A stretch of DNA of 64,000 bases from CAIQQQ01 sp040399685 (GTDB taxonomy: Bacteria > Pseudomonadota > Alphaproteobacteria > Acetobacterales > Acetobacteraceae), in contig JBBART010000019.1 of the NCBI GenBank assembly GCA_040399685.1, forward strand, positions 1-64,000, read 5' to 3'. Below, piece after piece: positions 34,106-42,598 of the stretch; the stretch's first letter is position 1, and the number at the start of each line of letters is the position of its first letter. The notes beneath the pieces are model-generated. The model had not been told where the DNA came from and ran no database searches. It saw only the letters and a program-made list of their open reading frames with translations. The position numbers and the translations under genes are program-made.

Positions 34106-35391
34106 CAGGCGATGGCGTCTTCGAGGTCGGGCACGTCCTGGCCGTTCAGCACGGCGCGGGCGCGTTCGAGGTCGAGCGTGCCTTCCCACCAGGAGATGAA
34201 GATGGTGGCGACCGAGTTGCCGAACAGGTTGGTGATGGCGCGGGCCTCGCTCATGAAGCGGTCGATGGCGAAGACCAGCACGATGCCGGCGACCGGAATT
34301 TTGCCGTTCAGCGTGGCCAGCGTGGCCGCCAGGGTGATGAAGCCGCCGCCGGTGATGGCGGCAGCGCCCTTGGAGGTGAGCAGCAGGATGACCAGGATGC
34401 CGGCCCATTCTTCGAGGCTGAGCGGGATGTTCAGCGCCTGGGAGATGAAGGCGATGGCCATGGTGAAGTAGATGGACGTGCCGTCGAGGTTGAAGGCGTA
34501 GCCGAGGGGGACCACGAGGCCCACCAGCGGCTTGCCGCAGCCGAGGCGTTCCAGCTTTTCCATCAGGGTCGGCAAGGCGGCTTCGGACGAGGAGGTGCCG
34601 AGGACGATGAAGAACTCGTCAGACAGATAGCGCATCAGCTTGATCAGGCTGAGGCCGGTCATGGACATGACCAGACCGAGCACGATGAACACGAACAGGA
34701 AGCAGGTGAGGTAGAAGGCGCCCATCAGCCAGGCCAGCGAGAACAGGGTTTTGATGCCGTACTGGCCGATGACGAAGGCCATGGCGCCGAACGCGCCGAT
34801 GGGGGCGACCTTCATGATGAGGCCGACGACGCGGAAGAAGGCGTGGCTGGCTTCGTCCAGAACGTGGACCAGGCCCTTGCCGCGCTCACCAAGCTGGGCG
34901 CATCCGATGCCGAACAGGATGGCGAAGAACAGCACCGGCAGGATGTCGCCCTTGGAGAAGGCGCCGACCACCGTGTCGGGGATGACGTTGAGGATGAAGT
35001 CGGTGATGGTGAGATGCGGGGCCGAGATGAAGCTTTGCACGGCCTTCGGATCAAGCTTGGCCGGGTCTGCGTTCACGCCCGCGCCGGGGGCCACGAAATG
35101 GCCGACGGCGAGGCCGATGATCATGGCGAAGGTGGTCAGAACCTCGAAATACACAATCGCCTTCAGGCCGATGCGGCCGACCGAGGCGCTGTTGCTGAGT
35201 TTGCCGATGCCGACGACGACGGTGAGAAAGATGATCGGTGCGATCAACATGCGCACCAGCTTCACGAACGCATCGCCCAAGGGCTTCATCTGCTTGGCGA
35301 GATCTGGGTAGAAATGCCCCAGTGCCGCGCCGACGACGACGGCCACCAAAACCTGAAGATAGAGCCATTTAGACGTGCTCGCCGCGCTCAT
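34105..35391 (-). CDS. dctA: Dicarboxylate/amino acid:cation symporter (DAACS family)
   Basis: A 428-residue secondary transporter with eight membrane helices and two re-entrant loops. It shows the DctA/GltP signatures FFAILFGIGCAQLGERGKGL (about residues 165-185), FIVLGTSSSEAALPTLMEKLE (serine-rich loop, about 260-280), PLGYAFNLDGTSIYFTMA (about 298) and AIDRFMSEARAITNLFGNSVAT (about 375-396). Substrates are C4-dicarboxylates such as succinate, fumarate and malate, the expected end products of the catabolic genes nearby. dctA is used by homology; a glutamate or aspartate preference is possible. It is transcribed with the FrnE-like gene, divergent from the second FAH gene. Confidence 0.92.
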   Translation of the reverse strand: MSAASTSKWLYLQVLVAVVVGAALGHFYPDLAKQMKPLGDAFVKLVRMLIAPIIFLTVVVGIGKLSNSASVGRIGLKAIVYFEVLTTFAMIIGLAVGHFVAPGAGVNADPAKLDPKAVQSFISAPHLTITDFILNVIPDTVVGAFSKGDILPVLFFAILFGIGCAQLGERGKGLVHVLDEASHAFFRVVGLIMKVAPIGAFGAMAFVIGQYGIKTLFSLAWLMGAFYLTCFLFVFIVLGLVMSMTGLSLIKLMRYLSDEFFIVLGTSSSEAALPTLMEKLERLGCGKPLVGLVVPLGYAFNLDGTSIYFTMAIAFISQALNIPLSLEEWAGILVILLLTSKGAAAITGGGFITLAATLATLNGKIPVAGIVLVFAIDRFMSEARAITNLFGNSVATIFISWWEGTLDLERARAVLNGQDVPDLEDAIA

Positions 35392-35567
35392 GTGGCCGTT
35401 CCCGTTCGTGCATTACAAATTCGTTGCGCGCGGATATGACAGTTCGAGGCAGGGTTGGCGAGTGCCTATAGCGAGACGTCTTTCCGGCACGGCGCGCCTT
35501 GTCTACGGTGTGGCGTGTTTTCATTCTTTCACCGCATTCCCAACGCTTGTTCCCAAGGAGCCTTCGC

Positions 35568-36254
35568 ATGAGCGCGTATGTCATCTCGCCGCCGCCGATT
35601 GTCAGCATTCCCGTGGCTGGCGGCGGTTCGTTTCCTGTGCGGCGGATCTTTTGCGTGGGGCGCAACTATGCCGCCCACGCCCGCGAGATGGGCCATGACC
35701 CGGATCGGGAAGCGCCGTTCTTTTTCTGCAAGCCAGCTGACAGCCTGCTGACCGGTGGGGCGGATATGCCGTATCCGACGATGACCAGCGACATGCATCA
35801 TGAGATGGAGCTTGTGGTCGGCCTTGCCAGCGGCGGCACTGACATCAGCGAAGAGGATGCGATGTCGCATGTCTGGGGCTATGCCGCGGGCCTGGACATG
35901 ACGCGCCGGGATATTCAGGCCGATGCGAAGAAGGCCGGCCGGCCGTGGGACATGGCGAAGGGTTTCGATCACTCGGCTCCGATCGGCCTCATGGTGCCGG
36001 CCAGTGCTGTGGCCGATCCGAACAATGGGTTGATCGAATTGAAGGTGAACGGTCAGGTGCGCCAGACCAGCGACCTTTCGTTCATGATCTGGTCGATTGC
36101 GGAGACGATTGCGTATCTGTCCAAGCTGGTGCGTCTGGAAGCCGGTGACCTGATCTTTACTGGCACGCCCGAGGGTGTTGCCGCCGCCGGCAAGGGTGAT
36201 GTGCTGGAAGGTGTTGTTGCCGGGGTTGGTGTGGTCAAGACCACCATCGTCTGA
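35568..36254 (+). CDS. Fumarylpyruvate hydrolase-like FAH-family protein
   Basis: A 228-residue FAH-superfamily enzyme of the short bacterial type. The pattern VRRIFCVGRNYAAHAREMG (residues about 25-43), FFFCKPADSLL (about 54), HHEMELVVGLASGG with the metal-binding glutamates (about 78), AAGLDMTRRDIQ, and GDLIFTGTPEGVAA closely resembles fumarylpyruvate hydrolases of the gentisate pathway, which yield fumarate and pyruvate. Fumarate would feed the neighbouring DctA-linked C4 metabolism. AAGGAG lies 7 bases before the ATG. The next gene is convergent and a strong hairpin separates them. Confidence 0.87.
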   Translation: MSAYVISPPPIVSIPVAGGGSFPVRRIFCVGRNYAAHAREMGHDPDREAPFFFCKPADSLLTGGADMPYPTMTSDMHHEMELVVGLASGGTDISEEDAMSHVWGYAAGLDMTRRDIQADAKKAGRPWDMAKGFDHSAPIGLMVPASAVADPNNGLIELKVNGQVRQTSDLSFMIWSIAETIAYLSKLVRLEAGDLIFTGTPEGVAAAGKGDVLEGVVAGVGVVKTTIV

Positions 36255-36263
36255 TCCGACGGG

Positions 36264-36294
36264 ACCGCCTGACGGATTTTGTCCGTCAGGCGGT
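36264..36294. terminator. Bidirectional terminator hairpin
   Basis: A 13-bp perfect GC-rich stem (36264-36276 with 36282-36294, loop TTTTG) in the 51-bp gap between the convergent FAH and chemoreceptor stops. A run of T residues is weak on both sides. Confidence 0.65.
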
Positions 36295-36305
36295 GGGCTT
36301 CGTGT

Positions 36306-37982
36306 TTATGCGGCGCGCAGCGTGGCCAAGAAGTTTTGCACCTCGGCCTCCAGCTCACGCGCATGGGCCTCCACGCCGGTGGCATTGACGGAGACATCGG
36401 CGGCGCGTGCGCCTGTGCCGTTGATTTCGTCTGAGATTTTGCCGATCACATCCGTTACGGCCACGGTGGCTTCAGCGGCCTGGTTGGTGTTGCGCGCAAT
36501 TTCCTGCGTGGCGGCGCCCTGCTGTTCAATGGCTGCGGCGATGGATGTGCCGATCTGGTTCAATTCCAGAATCGTGGTGGAAATGGCGCGAATATCATCC
36601 ACCGCCGCACGGGTGGTGGTTTGAATGGCAGTGACCTGGGCTGCGATCTCCTCGGTGGCGCGGCCGGTCTGGCTGGCGAGGATTTTCACCTCGGACGCCA
36701 CCACGGCAAAGCCCTTGCCGGCCTCCCCTGCCCGCGCTGCCTCAATGGTGGCGTTGAGCGCCAGCAGGTTCGTCTGGCTGGCGATGTTGTTGATGAGACT
36801 GACCACCTCGCCGATTTTAACCGCTGCGGCGGCGAGGCCCTTGATTGTCTCGTCCGTGCGCCGCGTGTCTTGCTCGACCTGCTGGGCGATGACCTGAGAG
36901 CGCATCATTTGCCGGCTGATCTCGACAACCGAGCTGCCAAGCTGCTCAGCGGCGGCGGCCACCGTCTGCACGTTGGTGGAGGCCTGCTCCGCCGCCCCGG
37001 CCACGGCGTGGGAACGGTCGCTGGTGTGGCCGACCGCGTTGGACATGTCCGACGCGGCCACGCGCATGTTGCCGGCGGCTGAGGTGACGCTGCTGACGAT
37101 CCGCCCCACCTTGCTCTCCAGCACGGTGGCAAGATCACGGATGGTGGCACGGCTTGCCTGCTCGGTGGCGAGGCGAATGGTTTCGACGGAATTGCGCTGG
37201 GTCGAGGCTTCCTGCAGGCGGGTTTGCAACAGGTCCAGGCCGCGCGCGATCCGGCCGGTTTCGTTGCGGCGATCGGTGTAGGGAATGGTGGATGCGATGT
37301 TGCCGTCCGAAAGGCCGTCCATCACCTTGCACAGTGCCTGAAGTGGCCGCGAGAGGCCGCGCCCGAGAATGACGCAGATGCCTATGGCCAAGGTCAGAAT
37401 GGCGGCCGCGACAAGGCTGATCTGGATGATGCGCTCCTGCACCGTGGCATCGATGTCATCAACGGCGACGGAGGTCTGCACCACCCATTCCCACGGGGCA
37501 TACACGGCCGCGTAGCCGCGCTTGGTGGTCTCGATGGTGCTGTTGGCGCGCGGCGAGGTGGCTGTGAACATGCCGTCCCCCAATCGGGCGGCGTTGATCA
37601 GGGCCTGCACCGGCTTGCCGCCATGCGAGTCTGCCGCCTCCCACCGGTTTCGGCCTTCATTCGCAGCGTTCCAATGCACCAAGGTGGTACCGTCAAACTT
37701 GTAGGCGCCGAAATACTCGCTGCCGCTCCAGCGCATGGAACGAAGGGCGTCCGCCGCTGCGATTTTTGCCTGGTCCAGCGGCATTGTCCCGGCCACTGCC
37801 TGGGCGTTGAAGCTGGCCACGAGCGCCACCGCGCTCTCCACCTGGTCGTGCAGTTTGTGATCGCGCTCGGCCACGATCGTGCTCCGCAGACCAACAATCT
37901 CGGCGGCCATCACCACGCCGAACGCGATCGTCAACGTGAGCAGGATCAGCATCAGCCGCTGAAAAATCGTGATGTGTTTCAC
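36306..37982 (-). CDS. Methyl-accepting chemotaxis protein with periplasmic Cache domain
   Basis: A 558-residue transmembrane chemoreceptor. TM1 is about residues 8-30; the periplasmic domain (about 35-185) matches the single Cache_2 type, including SGSEYFGAYKFDGTTLVHWN and YAAVYAPWEWVVQTSVAVDDID. TM2 is about 187-210. A HAMP domain (about 211-265) and a long helical signalling domain (about 300-545) with the hairpin tip region VVSLINNIASQTNLLALNAT and IEAARAGEAGKGFAVVASEV follow. No C-terminal CheR/CheB-tethering pentapeptide is seen. The ligand is unknown; sCache_2 receptors often sense small carboxylates, and the gene lies between a carboxylate catabolic island and the liv operon. Confidence 0.92.
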   Translation of the reverse strand: MKHITIFQRLMLILLTLTIAFGVVMAAEIVGLRSTIVAERDHKLHDQVESAVALVASFNAQAVAGTMPLDQAKIAAADALRSMRWSGSEYFGAYKFDGTTLVHWNAANEGRNRWEAADSHGGKPVQALINAARLGDGMFTATSPRANSTIETTKRGYAAVYAPWEWVVQTSVAVDDIDATVQERIIQISLVAAAILTLAIGICVILGRGLSRPLQALCKVMDGLSDGNIASTIPYTDRRNETGRIARGLDLLQTRLQEASTQRNSVETIRLATEQASRATIRDLATVLESKVGRIVSSVTSAAGNMRVAASDMSNAVGHTSDRSHAVAGAAEQASTNVQTVAAAAEQLGSSVVEISRQMMRSQVIAQQVEQDTRRTDETIKGLAAAAVKIGEVVSLINNIASQTNLLALNATIEAARAGEAGKGFAVVASEVKILASQTGRATEEIAAQVTAIQTTTRAAVDDIRAISTTILELNQIGTSIAAAIEQQGAATQEIARNTNQAAEATVAVTDVIGKISDEINGTGARAADVSVNATGVEAHARELEAEVQNFLATLRAA

Positions 37983-38073
37983 GGGGGCTATCCAATTGCA
38001 AAAATCGACCGGCGGACTGCAAGGTCCGGCCTTTGATATGCGAATTGTATGAACGCTCGCTTAACGGCGGCGA

Positions 38074-38787
38074 TCAGCCGCCCAGGTAGGCGGCCGCCAC
38101 AGCTGGATTTTCAGCAATTTCAGAGGCGGGGCCGGACAGGACGATGGCGCCGTTTTCCAGCACATAGGCGTCGTCCGCCACTTCCAGCGCGGCGGAGGCG
38201 TTCTGTTCGACCAGCAGGATGGTGATGCCCTCGCGCTTGAGGTCGGTGATGATGGCGAATATTTCGTCCACGAACAGCGGGGCCAGGCCCATGCTGGGCT
38301 CGTCCAGCAGCAGCACGCGCGGGTTGCCCATCAGGGCGCGGCCGAGGGCCAGCATCTGCTGTTCGCCGCCGGACATGCTGCCGGCGAGTTGGCCCAGGCG
38401 TTCGCGCAGGCGGGGGAAGCGGTGCAGCACGCCGTCCTTGCGGCGTTCGATCTCGGCGCGGTCCGACACCAGCCAGGCGCCGAGGGTGAGGTTTTCGGCG
38501 ACGGTGAGTTCGGCGAAGATCTGGCGGCCTTCGGGGACCTGGAGCAGGCCGAGGGCGGCGATGCGGTGGGGGCGCAGGCCGGAGATTTCCACGCCGTCCA
38601 GCTTGATGGAGCCGGAGCGCGGGCGGAGCAGGCCGGAGAGAGCGCGCATGGTGCTGGTTTTGCCGGCGCCGTTGGCGCCGATCAGGCACACGACGCGGCC
38701 GGCTTGGACCGAGATGTCGATGCCGCGCACGGCTTCGGTGCGGCCGTAGGCGACCGTGAGGCCGTGGATTTCGAGGGTGCTAGCCAT
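38074..38787 (-). CDS. livF: Branched-chain amino acid ABC transporter, ATPase LivF
   Basis: A 237-residue ATP-binding protein. Walker A: GANGAGKTS (about residues 37-45); LSGGEQQ-type signature as MSGGEQQMLALGRALMG (about 138); Walker B: VLLLDEPSMGL (about 158); switch His replaced by LLVEQNAS, as usual in LivF. The VPEGRQIFAELTVAENL stretch is characteristic for LivF. It overlaps livG by 8 bases and is the last gene of livKHMGF. Confidence 0.93.
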   Translation of the reverse strand: MASTLEIHGLTVAYGRTEAVRGIDISVQAGRVVCLIGANGAGKTSTMRALSGLLRPRSGSIKLDGVEISGLRPHRIAALGLLQVPEGRQIFAELTVAENLTLGAWLVSDRAEIERRKDGVLHRFPRLRERLGQLAGSMSGGEQQMLALGRALMGNPRVLLLDEPSMGLAPLFVDEIFAIITDLKREGITILLVEQNASAALEVADDAYVLENGAIVLSGPASEIAENPAVAAAYLGG

Positions 38788-39568
38788 GTTGGGCCTGTAG
38801 TTTTGCGGCGAGGCGGGCGCCGAGATAGGCCTCGACCACCGCGGGTTCGCGGCGCACGGCGGCGGGGGAGCCGGTGAAGATCTGGCGGCCGAAATTCAGC
38901 ACGGTGACGGTGTCGCTGAGGCCCATGACGAAGCCCATGTCGTGTTCCACCAGCAGGACCGTGGTGCCAACGGAGGCAATTTTGCGTACCAGTTCGGCCA
39001 GGGCCACGGTTTCGGCCGGGTTCATGCCGGCGGCTGGCTCGTCCAGCAGCAGCAGGCGGGGCTGCTGGGCCATGGCGCGGGCGATTTCCAGGCGGCGTTG
39101 GTCGCCATAGGCGAGGCTGCTGGCGGGGTCGTCGGCGCGGGCGGAGAGGCCGACGAGGTCGAGGGCGGCGCGGGCGCTGTCGATGGCGCGGCGTTCCTCG
39201 GCGCGGAAGCTGGGGAGGCGGGCGATGACGGCGAGCAGGCTGGCATGCAGGGTGGTGTGCAGGCCGGTGAGCACGTTTTCCAGCACCGTCATCGCGCCGA
39301 AGATGCGGATGTTCTGGAAGGTGCGGGCCATGCCGAGGGCCGCACGCTGATGCGGCTGCAGGGCGGTGATGGTGGTGCCATCCAGCGCGATGGCGCCTTC
39401 GCTGGGCACGACGAGGCCGGACAGCAGGTTGAACAGCGTGGTTTTGCCCGCGCCGTTGGGGCCGATGACGGCGTGAACGCCACCTTTGGGGATGACCAGA
39501 TCGACGTGATCGACGGCGACGAGGCCGGAATAGCGGCGGGTGAGGCCGGTGGTTTGAAGAAGGGTCAT
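38780..39568 (-). CDS. livG: Branched-chain amino acid ABC transporter, ATPase LivG
   Basis: A 262-residue ATPase with Walker A IGPNGAGKTTLFN (residues about 35-47), the LivG-specific GMARTFQNIRIFGAMTVLENVLTG segment (about 80-103), signature SLAYGDQRRLEIARAM (about 155) and Walker B LLLLDEPAAGMNP (about 175). Longer than LivF because of the LivG-typical insertion after the Q-loop. ATG overlaps the livM stop (ATGA). Confidence 0.93.
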   Translation of the reverse strand: MTLLQTTGLTRRYSGLVAVDHVDLVIPKGGVHAVIGPNGAGKTTLFNLLSGLVVPSEGAIALDGTTITALQPHQRAALGMARTFQNIRIFGAMTVLENVLTGLHTTLHASLLAVIARLPSFRAEERRAIDSARAALDLVGLSARADDPASSLAYGDQRRLEIARAMAQQPRLLLLDEPAAGMNPAETVALAELVRKIASVGTTVLLVEHDMGFVMGLSDTVTVLNFGRQIFTGSPAAVRREPAVVEAYLGARLAAKLQAQHG

Positions 39569-40413
39569 GCCGCGCGCCGCCCCATGCGCCAGCCGAGCAA
39601 TCCGCGGGGGAGGAACAGCACCGCCAGGACGATGATCATGCCGTTCAGGGCCAGGCGGATTTCTGGGAGGTCGCGCATCAGTTCGGGCAGCAGGGTGAGG
39701 AACCATGCGCCGGCGACGGGGGCGATGGGGGTGCCGATGCCGCCGAGCAGGGCGAAGGCGAGGATGGTGACGGCCGGTTCGAAGCCGTATTCGTTGGGGC
39801 CGATGAAGCTGGAGACGTGGGCGGACAATGCGCCGGCGATGCCCGCGAGGACGGCGGAGGCAACCAGCGCGCAAAGCTGGTAGCGGGCGACGTTGACGCC
39901 CATGACCGAGGCGGCGATTGAATCCTCGCGGATGGCCTCCATGGCGCGGCCGATGCCGCTGCGGCCGACCAGCCAGAGGGCGGTGATGGCGGCGGCGAGG
40001 AGGCCGTAGATCATCCAGGTTTCGGCACTTTCGGGGATGCCGTTCAGGCCGAGGGCGCCGCCGAGCATGTCCACGTTCAGGTAGACGGCGCGCAGGACCT
40101 CGCCGAGGCCGATGGTGGCGATGGCGAGGTAGACGCCTGAAAGTCTGAGTGTGGGGACGCCGATGGCCAGGGCGAAGGCGACCGGGACGATGCAGCTCGC
40201 GGGCAGGACGACGAGGAAGGGCAGTTTCAGCTTCAGCGTCATGAGGGCGGAGGAATAGGCGCCGAGGCCCATGAAGGCGGCCTGGCCGAGCGAGAGTTGG
40301 CCGACGGCCAGCACCACATACATGGACAGGGCCAGCAGGCCGTTGACGCCGAGGGCGTGGACCAGGTTCTGGTAGGTCCAGAGGAAGTCATCGAGCCAGG
40401 GGGGGATTGTCAT
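39565..40413 (-). CDS. livM: Branched-chain amino acid ABC transporter permease LivM
   Basis: A 282-residue permease with about eight to nine membrane helices. It has the LivM features LSLGQAAFMGLGAYSSAL (about residues 40-58), LRLSGVYLAIATIGLGEV (about 90-107) and GMEAIREDSIAASVMGVNVARYQL-type coupling loop (about 150-180; here RAMEAIREDS). Overlaps livH and livG by 4 bases each. Confidence 0.92.
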   Translation of the reverse strand: MTIPPWLDDFLWTYQNLVHALGVNGLLALSMYVVLAVGQLSLGQAAFMGLGAYSSALMTLKLKLPFLVVLPASCIVPVAFALAIGVPTLRLSGVYLAIATIGLGEVLRAVYLNVDMLGGALGLNGIPESAETWMIYGLLAAAITALWLVGRSGIGRAMEAIREDSIAASVMGVNVARYQLCALVASAVLAGIAGALSAHVSSFIGPNEYGFEPAVTILAFALLGGIGTPIAPVAGAWFLTLLPELMRDLPEIRLALNGMIIVLAVLFLPRGLLGWRMGRRAA

Positions 40414-41291
40414 GCGCGTCTCACCACTGCGCGGCCGAACAGGCCTTGGGGGCGGGTCCAGAGGACGGCCACGAGGATGGCGAAGGCGACGGCCTCCTTC
40501 AGGCCGGAGGAGACGTAGCCGGCGGTGAGGACTTCAACCACGCCGAGGGCGACGCCGGCCACGAGGGCGCCGCGAATGTCGCCGAGGCCGCCGACGATGA
40601 TGACCACGAAGCCGCGCAACATCATCGACTCGCCCATGTAAGGGTGGATGGCGTTGAAATTCAGGCCGATCAGCACGCCGCCGGCGCCGGCGAGGCTACC
40701 GGAGAGGAGGGAGACCAAGGCGGTGGCGCGGGCGGTGTTGATGCCCATGAGGCCGGCGGCGTCTGGGCGTTCGGCCATGGCGCGGATGGCAAGGCCCAGG
40801 CGGGTGCCGCGCATGAGGGCCAGAAGGAGGCCCACCAGGATGATGGTGGAGCCGAGGATGAGAAGTTGGGCGGTGGTGACGCGCAGGCCGGCGATGACGA
40901 AGGCGTCCGCACTGACCAGGCCGGGCGGCAGGCGGCGGATGTCTGGGCCAAGCAGGGCCGTCATGCCGGAATAGAGCGCCAGGACGGCGCCGAGGGTGAC
41001 CATCAGGGAGTCGAGTTCGGCGGTGGGGCGGTGGCGCAGACGGGTCAGCAGCAGCCAGTCGATCACCACCGCCATCATGCCGGCGCCGATGGCGGCCAAA
41101 GGGAGTGCCAGCCAGATGTCCAGGCCCAGGCTTTTCGTCAGCCACAGCGACAGGAAGGCGCCGGCTGAGAAGTAGAAGCCATAGGTGAGGTTGATCACGC
41201 GCAGCACGCCGAACATCAGCGTGAAGCCGAGGGCGAACAGGGCATAGGTGGCGCCCAAAAGGACGCCGTTGACGAGCTGCTGGGCGAGCAT
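40410..41291 (-). CDS. livH: Branched-chain amino acid ABC transporter permease LivH
   Basis: A 293-residue permease with LivH features: QQLVNGVLLGATYALFALGFTLMFGVLRVINLTYG (residues about 4-38), AIRAMAERPDAAGLMGIN (coupling loop, about 185), and GFVVIIVGGLGDIRGALVAGV (about 240). No clear Shine-Dalgarno precedes the ATG, but the start gives the family N terminus. A 90-bp gap with an 8-bp hairpin separates it from livK. Confidence 0.92.
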   Translation of the reverse strand: MLAQQLVNGVLLGATYALFALGFTLMFGVLRVINLTYGFYFSAGAFLSLWLTKSLGLDIWLALPLAAIGAGMMAVVIDWLLLTRLRHRPTAELDSLMVTLGAVLALYSGMTALLGPDIRRLPPGLVSADAFVIAGLRVTTAQLLILGSTIILVGLLLALMRGTRLGLAIRAMAERPDAAGLMGINTARATALVSLLSGSLAGAGGVLIGLNFNAIHPYMGESMMLRGFVVIIVGGLGDIRGALVAGVALGVVEVLTAGYVSSGLKEAVAFAILVAVLWTRPQGLFGRAVVRRA

Positions 41292-41317
41292 CGTTCGGGA
41301 CCACTCAAAAACAATAA

Positions 41318-41344
41318 GCCCGCGCAACAAACTGTCGCGCGGGC
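41318..41344 (-). terminator. Intercistronic hairpin between livK and livH
   Basis: GCCCGCGC (41318-41325) pairs with GCGCGGGC (41337-41344). On the transcribed strand it is followed by TTATTGTTTTTG, a partial U-tract. Likely a leaky terminator or stabilising hairpin that lets the binding protein be made in excess over the membrane subunits. Confidence 0.6.
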
Positions 41345-41381
41345 CGCATGTCATAGATCATTCAAGATTGGGGGGGAAGGC

Positions 41382-42494
41382 TCAGTCGAGGATGGTGAAC
41401 TTCCCGCCACGCATGACAAGCACCACCACACCGGCCGCCGTGGCCGGGCTGCGCTGGTCGTTGAATTGGAACGGACCCATGACGCCGGTAAAGTCGGTTT
41501 TGGTCAGGGCTTCGCGGATTTTCTCGGGGGTGGCCTCGCCGGCGCGGTCGATGGCGGCGGCCATGATTTTCATGGCGTCATAGGCCTGGGCAGCGAACTG
41601 GTCCGGGGTTTTGCCGTTGTTGCGAGCCTGGAAGGCGGCGACGAAGGCTTCGTTGCCGTCGGCCTTCTTGGCGATGAACCATGGCGAGCCGACGATGAGG
41701 CCGTCGGCGGCGGGGCCGGCGATGTCGCCGAGCTTGGGCGAGTTGGCGCCGTTGCCGCCGATGAACAGGGTTTCCTTGCCGAAGCCGAGCTGGCGGGCTT
41801 GCAGCAGGACGCCGGAGGTGGGTTCGACCAAAGCGGAGATGCCGATGGCGTCTGGCTTCAGGCCTTTGATCTTGGTGAGCTGGGCGGAGAAGTCGGTGTC
41901 TTTCTGGCCGAAGCTTTCGATGGTGAGGATGTTCAGGCCGGCCTTTTCGGCGGCGGCCTTCATCACGTCGAAGCCGGATTTCGAGAAGGCGTCGTCGTTG
42001 GCATACATCAGGGCGATGGTTTTGACGCCGCGGGCCTGGGCCGCCTTGAGGGTGACGGGGATGACGTCGCTCTCGGGCAGCGAGGTGCGGAAGATGTAGG
42101 GCCCGATGTCGGTGATGCCGGCGGCGGTGGTGGAGGTGCCGAGGGTGGGGATCTTGCGCTCGTTGGTGACGGGGCCGACGGCGAACATCTCGTTGGACAA
42201 TGTCGGCCCGATGATGGCGATGACCTTGTCGCGGCCGATCAGCTTGCGGGCGGCGTTGATGGCCTGGTCCTTGTTGGCGGCGCTGTCTTCGACGGTGAGC
42301 TGGATCTTGCGGCCGCCGAGCACACCTTTGACGTTGATCTCGTCCAGCGCCAGTTCGAGGCCGCCGCGGATGGCCACGCCGTAGGCGGCGTTCGGGCCGC
42401 TGAGGATTTCGATGGCGCCGATTTGGACAGGCTGGGCTTGCGCCAGCGCCGGCATGGCGGCGAGCATGGCGATGGCGAAGGTCCTGCGCAGCAT
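41382..42494 (-). CDS. livK: Branched-chain amino acid ABC transporter substrate-binding protein
   Basis: A 370-residue type I periplasmic binding protein. Signal peptide LRRTFAIAMLAAMPALAQA (residues 2-20), then VQIGAIEILSGPNAAYGVAIRGGLELALDEIN (about 23-54), AIIGPTLSNEMFAVGPV (about 92), and a Periplas_BP_6 fold through the C terminus. The ligand may be a branched-chain amino acid or another organic acid or amide, since many LivK homologues differ in specificity. First gene of the liv operon. Confidence 0.9.
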   Translation of the reverse strand: MLRRTFAIAMLAAMPALAQAQPVQIGAIEILSGPNAAYGVAIRGGLELALDEINVKGVLGGRKIQLTVEDSAANKDQAINAARKLIGRDKVIAIIGPTLSNEMFAVGPVTNERKIPTLGTSTTAAGITDIGPYIFRTSLPESDVIPVTLKAAQARGVKTIALMYANDDAFSKSGFDVMKAAAEKAGLNILTIESFGQKDTDFSAQLTKIKGLKPDAIGISALVEPTSGVLLQARQLGFGKETLFIGGNGANSPKLGDIAGPAADGLIVGSPWFIAKKADGNEAFVAAFQARNNGKTPDQFAAQAYDAMKIMAAAIDRAGEATPEKIREALTKTDFTGVMGPFQFNDQRSPATAAGVVVLVMRGGKFTILD

Positions 42495-42598
42495 TTGGTG
42501 TCTCTCCCGGGATTCGATTGGCCGAAAGCTAGTCCATCGCGCCGCGCCGTCAAGCAGACCCCTTGTCAGATGCGGGCTGACGGGCGATCCATTGGGGT

